NCBI RefSeq assembly: GCF_019991125.1
Contig: NZ_JAGENB010000004.1
Coordinates: 62,001-126,000, forward strand
From: Phyllobacterium calauticae
GTDB taxonomy: Bacteria; Pseudomonadota; Alphaproteobacteria; Rhizobiales; Rhizobiaceae
Direction of reading: 5' to 3'
Length of the DNA stretch: 64,000 bases
Of the stretch, positions 36,629 to 45,975 are shown in pieces. The position numbers were made by a program, and so were the translations under genes. Position 1 is the first letter of the stretch, and the number at the start of each line of letters is the position of its first letter. The notes under the pieces are model-generated. The model did no database searches. It worked only from the letters and a program-made list of their open reading frames with translations, and had not been told where the DNA came from.

Positions 36629-36639
36629 GACAGGCTCCA

Positions 36640-38343
36640 TCAGAAGGTCTGGCCAAGACCGATGGCGAGGTGCTCGACAATCGGTCCGACAGCCAGGGCC
36701 GGGAAGAATGTGAGACCGCCGACGATCAGGATGACGCCAATGAGAAGTCCGACAAACAAACCGCCATGGGTTGGGAAGGTGCCTGCGGATTCCGGAACGG
36801 TCTTCTTGACGACCAGCGACCCGGCAATTGCCATGACCGGAATGATCACGAAGAACCGGCCCATGAGCATGCCGATGGCGAGCGTCAGATTATACCAGGT
36901 GGTGTTTCCGCTGAGGCCGCCGAATGCCGAGCCATTGTTGGCGGCAGCTGACGTATAGGCATACAGGATTTCGGAGAAGCCGTGCGGGCCGGAATTGCCG
37001 GTTGCAGCGACAGCCGATGGCAGCACGCATGCAATCGCCGTGAACCCAAGCATGGCAAGCGGCAGGCACAGCACGCCGAGCATGGCCATCTTCACTTCCT
37101 TGGCTTCGATCTTCTTGCCGAGATATTCCGGCGTGCGGCCGACCATCAGTCCGGCAACGAAAACCGCGATCACCACATAGAGCAGAATGCCATAGAGACC
37201 GGCACCCACACCGCCGATGATGACCTCACCCAGCATCATGTTGATCATGGGCAGCATGCCGCCAATAGCCATGAAACTGTCATGCATGGCATTGACCGCG
37301 CCGCAGGATGCGGCCGTTGTGATCACGGCGAAAAGCGCCGACAAAGCGATGCCGAAACGGGTCTCCTTGCCTTCCATATTGCCGCCATCGATCCCAAGGG
37401 CATGCACCAGCGGATTGCCGGCGGCTTCCGACCAGTAGCAGGCGGTGACACCGGCCAGGAAAAGAACCCCCATGGCGGCGAAGAGAGCCCAGCCTTGACG
37501 TTGGTTTCCAACCATCCGGCCGAAAACATTGGTCAGCGCGGCACCGATCGCAAAGATCGAGACCATCTGGATGAAGTTCGAGATGGCGTCCGGGTTTTCA
37601 AAGGGATGGGCCGAGTTGGCATTGAAGAAACCGCCGCCATTCGTGCCGAGCATCTTGATCGCCAGCTGGGATGCGACGGGGCCGACGGCAATGGTCTGCT
37701 TTGCGCCTTCGAGCGTTGTGGCATCCACATAGGTCCCGAGTGTCTGCGGAACACCGAGATACACGTAGACAAGCGTCAGAACGATGCAGATGGGGAGCAG
37801 TATGTAGAGCGTGCTTCGCGTCAGATCGACCCAGAAATTGCCGACTGACCTGCCTGACGTGCGGGCAAACCCGCGAATGAGGGCGATGGCAATCGCAATG
37901 CCTGTGGCTGCCGATACGAAGTTCTGAACGGTGAAACCGGCCATCTGAACAAGATAGGACATGGAGCTTTCGCCGCCATAGTTCTGCCAGTTGGTGTTGG
38001 TGACAAAGCTGACAGCGCTGTTGAAGGCAAGACCGGGTTCCGTTGCCGTCATGCCAGCGGGATTATAGGGAAGAATTCCCTGGAACCGCTGCAGCGCATA
38101 GAGCACAATGAGGCCGCCCAAGCTGAAGAGCAACAATGCAGCCGTATAGGTGGTCCAGTGTTGTTCGTCGCGCTCGCTTGTTCCGGCAATACGATAAAGG
38201 CCCCGCTCCACCGGAACGAGGACGGGCGAAAGGAATGTGCGCTCGCCGTTAAAAACACGCGTCATGTAACCGCCAAGCGGTTTCACAAGTAAGATGATGA
38301 TCCCGCAGTAAACGAGAATCTGTATCCAGCCGTTGAGAGTCAT
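36640..38343 (-). CDS. kdpA: Potassium-transporting ATPase potassium-binding subunit KdpA
   Basis: The 567-aa channel-like subunit has about ten helices and the four selectivity-filter loops of the SKT family, including [14 protein letters not shown] (first) and [20 protein letters not shown] (second, holding the Gly equivalent to E. coli Gly232), and a third of the type [18 protein letters not shown]. It binds K+ in the KdpFABC pump. Length is close to E. coli (557 aa). It follows kdpF by 34 bases. Confidence 0.96.
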   Translation of the reverse strand: MTLNGWIQILVYCGIIILLVKPLGGYMTRVFNGERTFLSPVLVPVERGLYRIAGTSERDEQHWTTYTAALLLFSLGGLIVLYALQRFQGILPYNPAGMTATEPGLAFNSAVSFVTNTNWQNYGGESSMSYLVQMAGFTVQNFVSAATGIAIAIALIRGFARTSGRSVGNFWVDLTRSTLYILLPICIVLTLVYVYLGVPQTLGTYVDATTLEGAKQTIAVGPVASQLAIKMLGTNGGGFFNANSAHPFENPDAISNFIQMVSIFAIGAALTNVFGRMVGNQRQGWALFAAMGVLFLAGVTACYWSEAAGNPLVHALGIDGGNMEGKETRFGIALSALFAVITTAASCGAVNAMHDSFMAIGGMLPMINMMLGEVIIGGVGAGLYGILLYVVIAVFVAGLMVGRTPEYLGKKIEAKEVKMAMLGVLCLPLAMLGFTAIACVLPSAVAATGNSGPHGFSEILYAYTSAAANNGSAFGGLSGNTTWYNLTLAIGMLMGRFFVIIPVMAIAGSLVVKKTVPESAGTFPTHGGLFVGLLIGVILIVGGLTFFPALAVGPIVEHLAIGLGQTF

Positions 38344-38377
38344 AGGTGTAGCTTTCCAAGCCTGGTGTCAGAGGCGA

Positions 38378-38467
38378 TCAGAAGCGCTCTGGGCGAACCA
38401 GCGCGTAAGTGAGATAGGCAAGAAGGAACAAGGTCACTCCACCTCCGAGAATGTAATCGATGGTCAT
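38378..38467 (-). CDS. kdpF: KdpF, small stabilising subunit of the Kdp ATPase
   Basis: A 29-aa frame, too short for ordinary gene finders, starts MTIDYILGGGVTLFLLAY and ends ALVRPERF, the diagnostic C-terminal RPE(R/K)F of KdpF. It has one membrane helix. A GGAAGGAT ribosome site precedes the ATG, and kdpA follows. KdpF stabilises the complex by binding between KdpA and KdpB. Confidence 0.92.
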   Translation of the reverse strand: MTIDYILGGGVTLFLLAYLTYALVRPERF

Positions 38468-38483
38468 TATCCGATCCTTCCGA

Positions 38484-38564
38484 TTACAAATTTTCGCAGG
38501 CTTTTGTATAAGCCAGCGAAATGAGAAAGAACAAAACACCAATTCCAAGAACAATAAAGTCCAT
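38484..38564 (-). CDS. 26-aa hydrophobic peptide, first ORF of the kdp operon
   Basis: A 26-aa frame starts MDFIVLGIGVLFFLISLAY and ends TKACENL. It is a single helix followed by a short polar tail with Cys. An AAGGAG ribosome site stands 7 bases before the ATG; kdpF starts 16 bases after its stop. Similar short peptides with an AYxxxCExL end occur just upstream of kdpF in other proteobacteria and actinobacteria (from memory, usually unannotated or 'hypothetical'), so it is likely real and functionally tied to the pump. Role unknown. Confidence 0.75.
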   Translation of the reverse strand: MDFIVLGIGVLFFLISLAYTKACENL

Positions 38565-39149
38565 CTGGAGAACTCCTTATATAGACAGCATCAATATTGC
38601 CGATCATTACTCAAAAGTATTTTCAGACAAATTGCTGAGCAAAGGAGTTATGCCGCCTCGGACATAAGAATTCGAGACGGGACACAGAGAGGAGGTATAA
38701 GGAAACTATAAGGATTTGAGACGAGGTGGTTAAGACCCTTGCAACATCACGACTATCCCAAGGATCAACCGCGTTGCAGCTTCAGCAGCACTATTTTTCT
38801 GACATCTGATGGGGTCTTTACATAACCCGGCGCTCAGTCAAACCGCTAAAGCGAGCAAAATCACCGCCTCTATCCTTACGGTAAACGATTCCCGTTTCAC
38901 TTCTTGCACGCCTGTTAACACGTGATGTGGGTGCGATCAGTTTGGCAATTTCATTTTTAATTTATGTCAAAGATTCGAAATATAAATTTGATATCAAGAT
39001 TGTAAACGATCCAAAGGTGATACACACACTACCCTTGGACTCTGTTAACATTTGGGGTGAATGAGAGTGAGAACGGCAAAAACAATTTTAAGCGCAATAA
39101 CCGGACATCTTCCTTATCGCTCTCACATAGACTGATAGGACGACCTCAG
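38565..39149. other. Long intergenic region upstream of kdp and the polysaccharide genes
   Basis: Besides the KdpE-like repeat at 38696-38714 I see no gene. The left part should hold the kdp promoter and leader. From about 38940 the sequence turns distinctly AT-rich, marking the start of the polysaccharide region. An open frame starting GTG at 39057 leads into the pseudogene but lacks features of its own. Confidence 0.5.
38696..38714. promoter_or_regulatory. Candidate KdpE binding site (two TATAAGGA, 11-base phase)
   Basis: The direct repeat TATAAGGAaacTATAAGGA places two identical octamers one helical turn apart, as OmpR-family dimers require. Read on the minus strand (TCCTTATAgttTCCTTATA) it resembles the T-rich tandem KdpE site of E. 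coli. It lies 132 bases upstream of the first kdp ORF at 38564, in the only long non-coding stretch before the operon. Confidence 0.55.
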
Positions 39150-39564
39150 ATGAACTCCCCATCACCCGAAAGAAATTTCGTCGAAGTTGCCGCAGCCGTT
39201 GATATGCCGCCGTCCACGGAAGTGTTTTATTCACCGAGTTCGCTCCGTGATCACAGATATATGGAAGAGGTAGAAATACTTCGCAAAGCCTTTAATTCAC
39301 TTAAAAAAGAATTCAATACCGTGCACATAAAATACGAAATAAAGAGCGAGAAATAAACTATAAAAATATATACAATAGAGACATTAACAAAAATAGCGCG
39401 ATGGTGGATATATATATATCATTACTCAAAGACTAAATGCCATTGAAGCCAGCACAACTTGGAAGATGACATCTATATTTCGGAGAGTGGCCTCGCGAAA
39501 CGTAATCGTCCGAAAGGCATTCCGACTAGCTTCTTGGATTTTTCTGAAGAAAGCAAAACAGTGA
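39150..39564 (+). pseudogene. Decayed, internally deleted paralogue of the methyltransferase at 42698-43888
   Basis: The start MNSPSPERN (39150) matches MNSPSLEKG of the intact gene. Then, instead of the methyltransferase domain, the frame runs directly into VEILRKAFNSLKKEFN, matching VNVLRAAFGSLKEEYK near the intact protein's C-terminus, and stops at 39356. In another phase, from 39421, ITQRLNAIEASTTWKMTS and RKAFRLASWIFLKKA match ITQKLYSIETSTTWRMTS and RKAARLISSIFVKKK, ending at the TGA 39562-39564. So the ends are kept, the catalytic middle is deleted, and a frameshift with a stop breaks the tail. Confidence 0.8.
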
Positions 39565-39930
39565 CCATTGCCTGACCAGCATCATATCCGTTCAATAGCA
39601 AATGCGGGCGCTCTTGCCGGAAATGTTACAGAACTTGAATGTAACCGGCAACGATGAAGAGCCATAACCAAGCGAATTTCTTTTCGCCCAAGATGCTGGT
39701 CAGCTACCATCTCAATTTCGCCTGAAACTGCCGTTCGTGTTAAGCACCGTCCAGTGCAAACGATTAACACCTGCAATTTCATTTACAGACAAACCAGCTC
39801 AAACGCTCCCTTTCCGGAAGCCAACAGAGAGTATCTCCTGATTGACAAATAAGACAGCAGAGGCCAATGAGCCTGAAACCAATTGATCGCGAGCTACCAA
39901 TGACAGTAAATGCACAAATAGGAATTGTTC
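39565..39930. other. Intergenic stretch between the pseudogene and the first methyltransferase
   Basis: No gene is supported. Several short frames on both strands are interrupted and have no ribosome site; the sequence may be further decayed remnant of a polysaccharide gene. AGGAATTGTTC at 39920-39930 is the ribosome site of the next gene. Confidence 0.4.
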
Positions 39931-40617
39931 ATGCGATGTAGTGTTTGTGGCGGAACGTCATTTAGCCATAGCCAAGTTCTTTGGGACGGGCTTGTTGCAG
40001 AGTGGGAAATCAACGACGTCGAGCGGAAATATATTGATCGACAGCAGGGGTCACGATGCAACGCATGCGGAACAAACTTTCGGAGCATCGCACTTGCTGG
40101 TTCAATAATGGAGCACTGGTCATTCAGGGGCACGTTCAGGGATTTCGTTCGGGAGTTTCCGCACTTAAAAGCCCTGGAAATCAACGAGGCTTCGGATTTG
40201 ACTAGGCCCCTTTCAGACCTTTCCGATAGAATATTGGCCGAATACCCGGCTGTCGATATGCATGAGATGCCGTACGCTGATCAAAAATTTGATTTGGTCG
40301 TGCACTCTGACACGCTGGAACATGTAAAGAATCCCGTAGCAGCCCTGAAAGAATGCCGACGCGTTCTGCGTCCGGGCGGTCTTCTTGCTTTTACAGTTCC
40401 CGTTATCGTCGATAGGATGTCGCGTACGCGTGAGGGTTTAGCTAAAAGCTATCACGGGTTTCCAACGACCGGTACCGACGATTATCTGGTTTACACTGAG
40501 TACGGCTCCGATATGTGGCGTCAGGTGATTGAAGCTGGCTTTGATAGCGTCAAAATCAACACTTTCGACTTTCCAGCCGGCATAGCTATTAGCGCTTGCA
40601 TTCACAACGCCGGTTGA
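39931..40617 (+). CDS. SAM-dependent methyltransferase with N-terminal zinc-ribbon-like Cys pairs
   Basis: The 228-aa protein opens with CSVCGG (Cys3, Cys6) and has SRCNACGTNF (Cys43, Cys46), a likely zinc site. A class I methyltransferase core follows with KALEINEAS (SAM strand 1), FDLVVHSDTLEHVKNP (motif with the EHV) and the post-core RRVLRPGGLLAFTVPV. Start ATG 39931 has AGGAA 7 bases upstream; a TTG two codons earlier is possible. Similar proteins occur in O-antigen and capsule clusters where they methylate sugars. The glycine-rich SAM loop is weak (LEINEAS), so activity is not certain. Confidence 0.8.
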   Translation: MRCSVCGGTSFSHSQVLWDGLVAEWEINDVERKYIDRQQGSRCNACGTNFRSIALAGSIMEHWSFRGTFRDFVREFPHLKALEINEASDLTRPLSDLSDRILAEYPAVDMHEMPYADQKFDLVVHSDTLEHVKNPVAALKECRRVLRPGGLLAFTVPVIVDRMSRTREGLAKSYHGFPTTGTDDYLVYTEYGSDMWRQVIEAGFDSVKINTFDFPAGIAISACIHNAG

Positions 40618-40935
40618 AAACCGGTCGTTGAACGTATCGCATCCAATACGCTACTAACTCGATATAAACCCCTTGCGGTTTGTATAGACTTTATAAACCC
40701 ATGGGATGAGACCTCAGATCACACCCAAGGGATGGAGCAATCAAGTGAGCGTTGTTGCAAAAAGTCTCGGCTAAGAGATAACCAACCCTTGGCAATAGCA
40801 TCACATCTGCATAAGGGATTTTATCTCGTGGACGAATAAACGCTTGTGTGAGTAGAACATTGCGCGCGATGGCCTCTAAGCTCGAAGCGCCAACAACAAA
40901 ACGCGGGTCATTTCCAAAATATGTAAGGCTGACCA
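40618..40935. other. Intergenic stretch before the first GT-C-like gene
   Basis: It holds a weak hairpin (GGTTTGTA 40677-40684 with TATAAACC 40692-40699) and an 81-codon minus-strand frame without homologue or normal start; no gene is supported. Confidence 0.4.
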
Positions 40936-42600
40936 ATGGATAAAGAAAATTCCTTAAGGCAAATGCTTGTTATAAGCATTGTTTTTGCATTCTTCGCAGC
41001 CACTTATATCTACACCGTTTATGCGAGCTACACTTCAGCACCATACTTCGATAATTGGAGATTATTCGCAGAGGACAGATTTTTTTACACAAAAATACTT
41101 TCACACAATGAGCACATAATAAATTTTATCGCTGCGTTTTTCTGGATGGATAATAATTTCCTATCAGGGCGCGGCACATTACAACTTACGGCAATAGCAT
41201 GTATGCTCGCAGCACTATCGGTATTTTTTGCCATCGAAATACGAAAAAATTTACCCCAAAATATACTCCTGTGCAGCGCAGTGGCAATGTCGTGTCTAAG
41301 CGCGACACAGTTTACAAATATAACCTGGTCGTTCCAAGTTGGGTTTGTGGGCTGTTTTGCGTTTGGCTTCTTATCAATTTATTGCTTAAGCAGAGCCTCC
41401 GCATCGCACAATCAAGTATTATGGCTGCTATTGTCCGGATTGTCGGCAATCGCTTCGTCTCTAACACTAGCAGCTGGAGTATTATTGATAGGATTTGTTG
41501 GAATTTATTGCCTGTTCCTACGCATACGCCCTATTTGGAAGCTGGCATTTTTGCTATCAACGATTTCCATATTCTTTATTCTCTTAGTTGTAAATCACCC
41601 TGATAGACACGAGACAAGTATTAAATCGATACGATATGCAATACTTTTTACACTAGCTGTTTTGGGCTCCTTTCCGGGAACTGCTATCGATTATCGATTT
41701 CTTGGTATTGGTTTACCGGAGCGGGTTTACGACTTTGCAGCCATATTATTTGGGGCAATTTTTGTCCTGTCGGCACTTGGCCTGATCCTCCGGGCATATC
41801 AGTCTTGGCGAAGTGATCTCGTACCGTTGGCAAGATTGTGGGGAATCCCATTTGGCCTTTGGCTGGCTCTTTCAGCATCAGCAATAGGCTGGGGAAGATC
41901 TGAGCTGCCGATCGCCGAAGCGATCAGCGCCCGATATGTTACAATCTCCGTCCTCTTTATGTGTGCACTTTTCGCAACAGCAGCGCAGTTGCGCGTTCGG
42001 CAGGCCACCACACGTCCGGTACAAATTCTATGCGTTTTGCTAATTGCGGCCGCCAGCATCGCGCAGGTTAACCGTATGGCCCAAGCGGAAATCGCCGGCC
42101 GGCGGTTTGAGAATGCGGAAACAGCGCTTTTAAACAATGCTTATAGCGCACCGGATATATTGAACCTGTATCCGTTAAGCATGGATCAGTCAGCCAAAAT
42201 CATTGCGTCAATAATGCAACTACGAGGCCTATCATTGTTCGGGGAAGCACGGTATCGTCTGATATCAAAGAATCTATTTTCAGGCGCCTTGACCTATAAA
42301 GGCACTTGCGCCTCACAAATATCAAACATTGATCGAGGGCCCGCCTGGTTACTCGTCGAAGGTAGCGTAAACGACGAGGCTACCGGCTTGAAGACCGACA
42401 TTGTCGCAGCGGCTGATCTGGAATCTAACATCAAGGCAGTTGGAACAGTTCGAAAGCAAATGATCGGGCTTCGTCAGGAAGGAACACAATCTGGCTTTGT
42501 TCTCATAGCGCCAACATCCAATATGCCTGCGAGTTCCGATCTGAGTTTCTTTGCTTTAGATATGTCTGCGCTTGCTTTCTGCTATATGGGGAAATCATAA
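40936..42600 (+). CDS. Polytopic membrane protein, putative GT-C-type glycosyltransferase
   Basis: The 554-aa protein has about ten to twelve hydrophobic segments and a soluble C-terminal part of about 160 aa. After TM1 comes APYFDNWRLF and then SHNEHIINFI, both expected on the periplasmic side; later NITWSFQVGF and GWGRSELPIAEAISARY. The same ordered motifs occur in the 719-aa protein at 49260-51419, so the two are distant paralogues. Polytopic proteins with an acidic residue in the first outer loop are the pattern of GT-C transferases that use polyprenyl-phosphate sugars. That function is inference. Codon use is AT-rich compared with the kdp genes. Confidence 0.62.
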   Translation: MDKENSLRQMLVISIVFAFFAATYIYTVYASYTSAPYFDNWRLFAEDRFFYTKILSHNEHIINFIAAFFWMDNNFLSGRGTLQLTAIACMLAALSVFFAIEIRKNLPQNILLCSAVAMSCLSATQFTNITWSFQVGFVGCFAFGFLSIYCLSRASASHNQVLWLLLSGLSAIASSLTLAAGVLLIGFVGIYCLFLRIRPIWKLAFLLSTISIFFILLVVNHPDRHETSIKSIRYAILFTLAVLGSFPGTAIDYRFLGIGLPERVYDFAAILFGAIFVLSALGLILRAYQSWRSDLVPLARLWGIPFGLWLALSASAIGWGRSELPIAEAISARYVTISVLFMCALFATAAQLRVRQATTRPVQILCVLLIAAASIAQVNRMAQAEIAGRRFENAETALLNNAYSAPDILNLYPLSMDQSAKIIASIMQLRGLSLFGEARYRLISKNLFSGALTYKGTCASQISNIDRGPAWLLVEGSVNDEATGLKTDIVAAADLESNIKAVGTVRKQMIGLRQEGTQSGFVLIAPTSNMPASSDLSFFALDMSALAFCYMGKS

Positions 42601-42697
42601 ATCACGGTTGTTTCGTCACGAGTTTGACACGGTCAAATGGTCTCAACGGAATAATTCACGAATAGGTTCTGGAATCACAAATCTGAGGAAGTTTTTA

Positions 42698-43888
42698 ATG
42701 AACTCACCATCGCTCGAAAAAGGCAGCATTAGGACGCCGAAAGAGGTGACAATATTGCCATCCACTGGAGAGCGCTATTTACCGGGCATGGGCGGCAGAA
42801 TTGCTGCAGAACATCTTGCAAGGTACGCGTTTGCGTCCCAGTTCGTGAACGATAAAAAGGTTCTCGATATTGCGTCAGGTGAAGGATATGGCTCCGCTAT
42901 TTTGGCGCAAGCTGCGTCTGCCGTTGCCGGTGTTGATATTGCCGAAGACGCTGTCCTCTTCGCAAGGCATAAATATGAAGCTATCGAAAATGTTGAGTTC
43001 AGATTGGGCGACGTCAGCTCCCTAGAGTTTGAAAATGAGAACTTTGATGTAATAACTTGTTTTGAGACCATTGAGCATGTGGCAGATCCACTGGCAGCCA
43101 TAGTGGAACTGAAAAGAGTTCTCCACAAACAAGGTCTCTTAGTCGTTTCCACCCCGAACCGAGAAAATTATAGCGCCAGATACGACTACGACAATCCGTA
43201 CCATAAGAAGGAACTTGAATTCGAAGAGTTCCGCGATGCCCTCAGCAACTCGTTCAAGGTTGTAAAATTCTTTGGGCAATTTTCGGGGGCGGCATCAAAT
43301 ATTGTAGAGATCGATAATAATGGATTTTACAATATTCCTGAAAGCAATACGGATGTTACGCACGTTGACGTGCCAAAATGGACTGGGAACGCATCGTGTG
43401 GCAGCACTGATCCTCTTTATTTCGTAGCGATCTGCTCGGATACAGCTTGGCCAATTGAGCCGACGCCGACGGAGTTTTTTGATCCTGCCGACTGGCGCAC
43501 CATCGAAGATGAATTCCTAATGCGGGAAATTCGCTCTTCTCCCTCGGTAAATGCAGGGGTTGTAGATCAGCTTGTAACACAACTCAACATTGTGAATACA
43601 CTTCGTAGTGAGCTGAAGTTAGCGAACCTCAAGCTATCACAAGTCCAATCGGTTCCACGCAATATCCAACTGGAGGAAGTAAACGTACTTCGCGCCGCAT
43701 TTGGCTCCCTCAAGGAGGAATACAAAAGACTTGATAGAGAGTTTAACGACATCACTCAGAAACTCTATTCAATTGAAACAAGTACAACTTGGCGAATGAC
43801 ATCAACGTTAAGGCGTGTAGTGGCGAAAAACCCAATCACTCGCAAAGCCGCTCGCCTTATTTCCTCAATTTTTGTTAAGAAGAAATAA
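42698..43888 (+). CDS. SAM-dependent methyltransferase with C-terminal coiled coil
   Basis: The 396-aa protein has a class I methyltransferase domain: VLDIASGEGYGSAILA (SAM-binding motif, residues 55-70), FDVITCFETIEHVADP and the KRVLHKQGLLVVSTPN post-core. A variable part follows, then a heptad-rich coiled coil (about residues 305-375) and the tail SIETSTTWRMTSTLRR. That STTWR tail is common at the C-termini of polysaccharide glycosyltransferases and methyltransferases. The start MNSPSLEKG at 42698 has a GAGGAAG site. A broken paralogue lies at 39150-39564. WbsX-RgpF starts 5 bases after the stop, so they are cotranscribed. Probable role: methylating a sugar of the surface glycan. Confidence 0.88.
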   Translation: MNSPSLEKGSIRTPKEVTILPSTGERYLPGMGGRIAAEHLARYAFASQFVNDKKVLDIASGEGYGSAILAQAASAVAGVDIAEDAVLFARHKYEAIENVEFRLGDVSSLEFENENFDVITCFETIEHVADPLAAIVELKRVLHKQGLLVVSTPNRENYSARYDYDNPYHKKELEFEEFRDALSNSFKVVKFFGQFSGAASNIVEIDNNGFYNIPESNTDVTHVDVPKWTGNASCGSTDPLYFVAICSDTAWPIEPTPTEFFDPADWRTIEDEFLMREIRSSPSVNAGVVDQLVTQLNIVNTLRSELKLANLKLSQVQSVPRNIQLEEVNVLRAAFGSLKEEYKRLDREFNDITQKLYSIETSTTWRMTSTLRRVVAKNPITRKAARLISSIFVKKK

Positions 43889-43893
43889 TTTCC

Positions 43894-45930
43894 ATGGCCA
43901 TCGACAAGCGTCTCATTGCTGGTGAAGAATATCTCAAGCAACTCAAACAAAATCGGCGTGGACACGTCGATGACAGTTACTATCCGAAGAAGCTGCCCGA
44001 TTTCAATGTGAAGGATTCCCAGATTGAACTGCTGGCCTATTATCTTCCGCAGTTCCACCCATTTCCTGAGAATGACGAATGGTGGGGCAAGGGTTTCACC
44101 GAATGGACAAATGTGACAAAGGCGCGTCCTCAATTTGCCGGCCACTATCAACCTCAGCTTCCATCAGACCTCGGTTTTTATGATCTGCGGAATGAAGAAA
44201 CAATGGAGCAACAAATTGAACTGGCCAAGGCTTATGGCCTTAGTGGATTCATTTTTTACTACTATTGGTTTGATGGCCGGCGGGTTTTGGAAAAGCCCCT
44301 CGATATGTTCATGAAGCGTAAGGATTTTGATTTCAAATTCTCTCTTTGCTGGGCAAATGAGAATTGGACACGCCGGTGGGATGGTGCTGAAAACGAGGTG
44401 CTGCTTGGTCAAACCCATACAGCGGAAAGCGACGAGCGATTCATCCGCGACGTGATCAAGTATATGGAAGACCCTCGATACATAGAAATCGATGGGCGTC
44501 CACTGCTTACGATTTACCGGATTGGACTATTGCCAGAGCTCGAAGCAACAGTCAAACGATGGAGACAAATCGCCAAAGAATTGCTGGGTAAGGATCTTTT
44601 CCTTGTATATGCCATGACTTTTGGAGAGAAACGGGTTCCAGAGACAATCGGTTTTGACGCAGCGATCCAGTTTCCACCCCACGGGATTTCAGCACACGAT
44701 ATCACACAATCAATTACGCCTTTTAGCGATGATTATAGCGGGAACGTCTTTGATTATGAAGATTTGGCGGCGAATGCGCGCAGCTCACTCGGCGAGTATG
44801 ATTTTCCGGTAATTCCAGGGGTATTTCCTTCATGGGACAATACGGCAAGGCGTGCGGAGAAAGGCCATTTGTACATCGGATCCTCACCAGATAGCTATGG
44901 TGCGTGGCTTGCCGAGGCCGCCTACCATGCATTCAACAAGCCTGTTGCAAAGCGCTCTATCGTGGTTATCAACGCCTGGAACGAATGGGCCGAAGGAGCC
45001 CATCTGGAACCGGATCAAAAATTTGGACACGCTTTCCTTCGTACCTCAGCGGATATCTTGCGACCCTATTTAAAGCAACCAACATCGAATAGCGCGCAGC
45101 AACATCTTACTCCATCTGCGATGATAACAAGCCCTGTACCATCGTATGCGGAAAGAACAGCTGTTATTGTCCATGCGCATTATGCTGAGCCGCTTGAAGA
45201 GATACTCAAGGGCATTCCCGAGAATAGGCACCAAGATGTCTTTATCACACTGGCAACCGAACCAAACGCCAAGATTCTTGCAACCGTTGCAATATGGGCA
45301 AAAAATGCAAATCTCCTATTCTTTCCGAATAGGGGCAGGGACATCCGGCCATTTCTGGGCGCCATTGATGTAGTGAAGTCCAAAGGCTACCGATACTTCA
45401 TTAAAATTCACACGAAGAAATCTGTTCATCGCTCCGACGGCAACCAATGGAGCGAAGCGCTGACCAAACCGTTCCTGGCTGCTATTCCGACGAGAGCAAT
45501 TGAAACCTATTTAGAAGCCAATCGAGACGTTGCGCTTGTTGCTCCAGCTGGACATGTCCTCGACGGCGTACAGTTCATGGGCTCAGCACAGAACTTCAGA
45601 TGGCTACAACAGATGTGCGAACATTTTGGTTTAGCCTTAGACTATAATGGTTTTCAATTCGTCGCGGGCAGTATGTTTGCTGGTCGAGTATCCGATCTGA
45701 CGGTGTTCGCCAACGATGGTTGGCTCGCGTCAATGTTCGAGGAGGAAATGGGGCGACGGGACGGGACACTCGCACACGCGATGGAGCGGATGTTTGGGCT
45801 GGTTTGCCACCAAAAGGGAAAAGTCATCGCCCTGTTGGACGCGAATGGAGCCAAAATAACTCGCGAGAGTCCGATACAAAAGAATTACCAATATGCGCAG
45901 ACTCAGTCTTGGCATGTAGTGGCGGGATAA
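43894..45930 (+). CDS. WbsX-type (GH99-like) and RgpF-type fusion protein of polysaccharide synthesis
   Basis: The 678-aa protein has an N-terminal WbsX-type domain: LLAYYLPQFHPFPENDEWWG, GFTEWTNVTKARPQF, SGFIFYYYWFDGRRVLEKP and AWNEWAEGAHLEPD (residues about 47-390), a TIM-barrel-like glycan-active module. The second domain (about 405-660) is of the rhamnan synthesis RgpF type: VIVHAHYAEPLEEIL, NRGRDIRPFLGAID and FIKIHTKKS. Both families occur in O-antigen and capsule clusters; the enzymatic reaction of WbsX is not proven. It lies in an operon with the preceding methyltransferase (5-base gap). No signal peptide, so cytoplasmic. Confidence 0.87.
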   Translation: MAIDKRLIAGEEYLKQLKQNRRGHVDDSYYPKKLPDFNVKDSQIELLAYYLPQFHPFPENDEWWGKGFTEWTNVTKARPQFAGHYQPQLPSDLGFYDLRNEETMEQQIELAKAYGLSGFIFYYYWFDGRRVLEKPLDMFMKRKDFDFKFSLCWANENWTRRWDGAENEVLLGQTHTAESDERFIRDVIKYMEDPRYIEIDGRPLLTIYRIGLLPELEATVKRWRQIAKELLGKDLFLVYAMTFGEKRVPETIGFDAAIQFPPHGISAHDITQSITPFSDDYSGNVFDYEDLAANARSSLGEYDFPVIPGVFPSWDNTARRAEKGHLYIGSSPDSYGAWLAEAAYHAFNKPVAKRSIVVINAWNEWAEGAHLEPDQKFGHAFLRTSADILRPYLKQPTSNSAQQHLTPSAMITSPVPSYAERTAVIVHAHYAEPLEEILKGIPENRHQDVFITLATEPNAKILATVAIWAKNANLLFFPNRGRDIRPFLGAIDVVKSKGYRYFIKIHTKKSVHRSDGNQWSEALTKPFLAAIPTRAIETYLEANRDVALVAPAGHVLDGVQFMGSAQNFRWLQQMCEHFGLALDYNGFQFVAGSMFAGRVSDLTVFANDGWLASMFEEEMGRRDGTLAHAMERMFGLVCHQKGKVIALLDANGAKITRESPIQKNYQYAQTQSWHVVAG

Positions 45931-45975
45931 CCATTCCGTGGAATATGACTGGACAAAAATAGAGAGGGATATGAA

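Noticed and set aside
39408-39421. Short AT dinucleotide run GATATATATATATCA-type
   Set aside because: Simple AT repeat in the pseudogene, too short to call a tandem repeat feature.
39582-39782. 66-codon minus-strand frame
   Set aside because: No ribosome site, protein-unlike, in a likely decayed stretch.
40691-40936. 81-codon minus-strand frame in the AT-rich gap
   Set aside because: Begins at TTG without ribosome site, no family resemblance, and overlaps the next gene's start.
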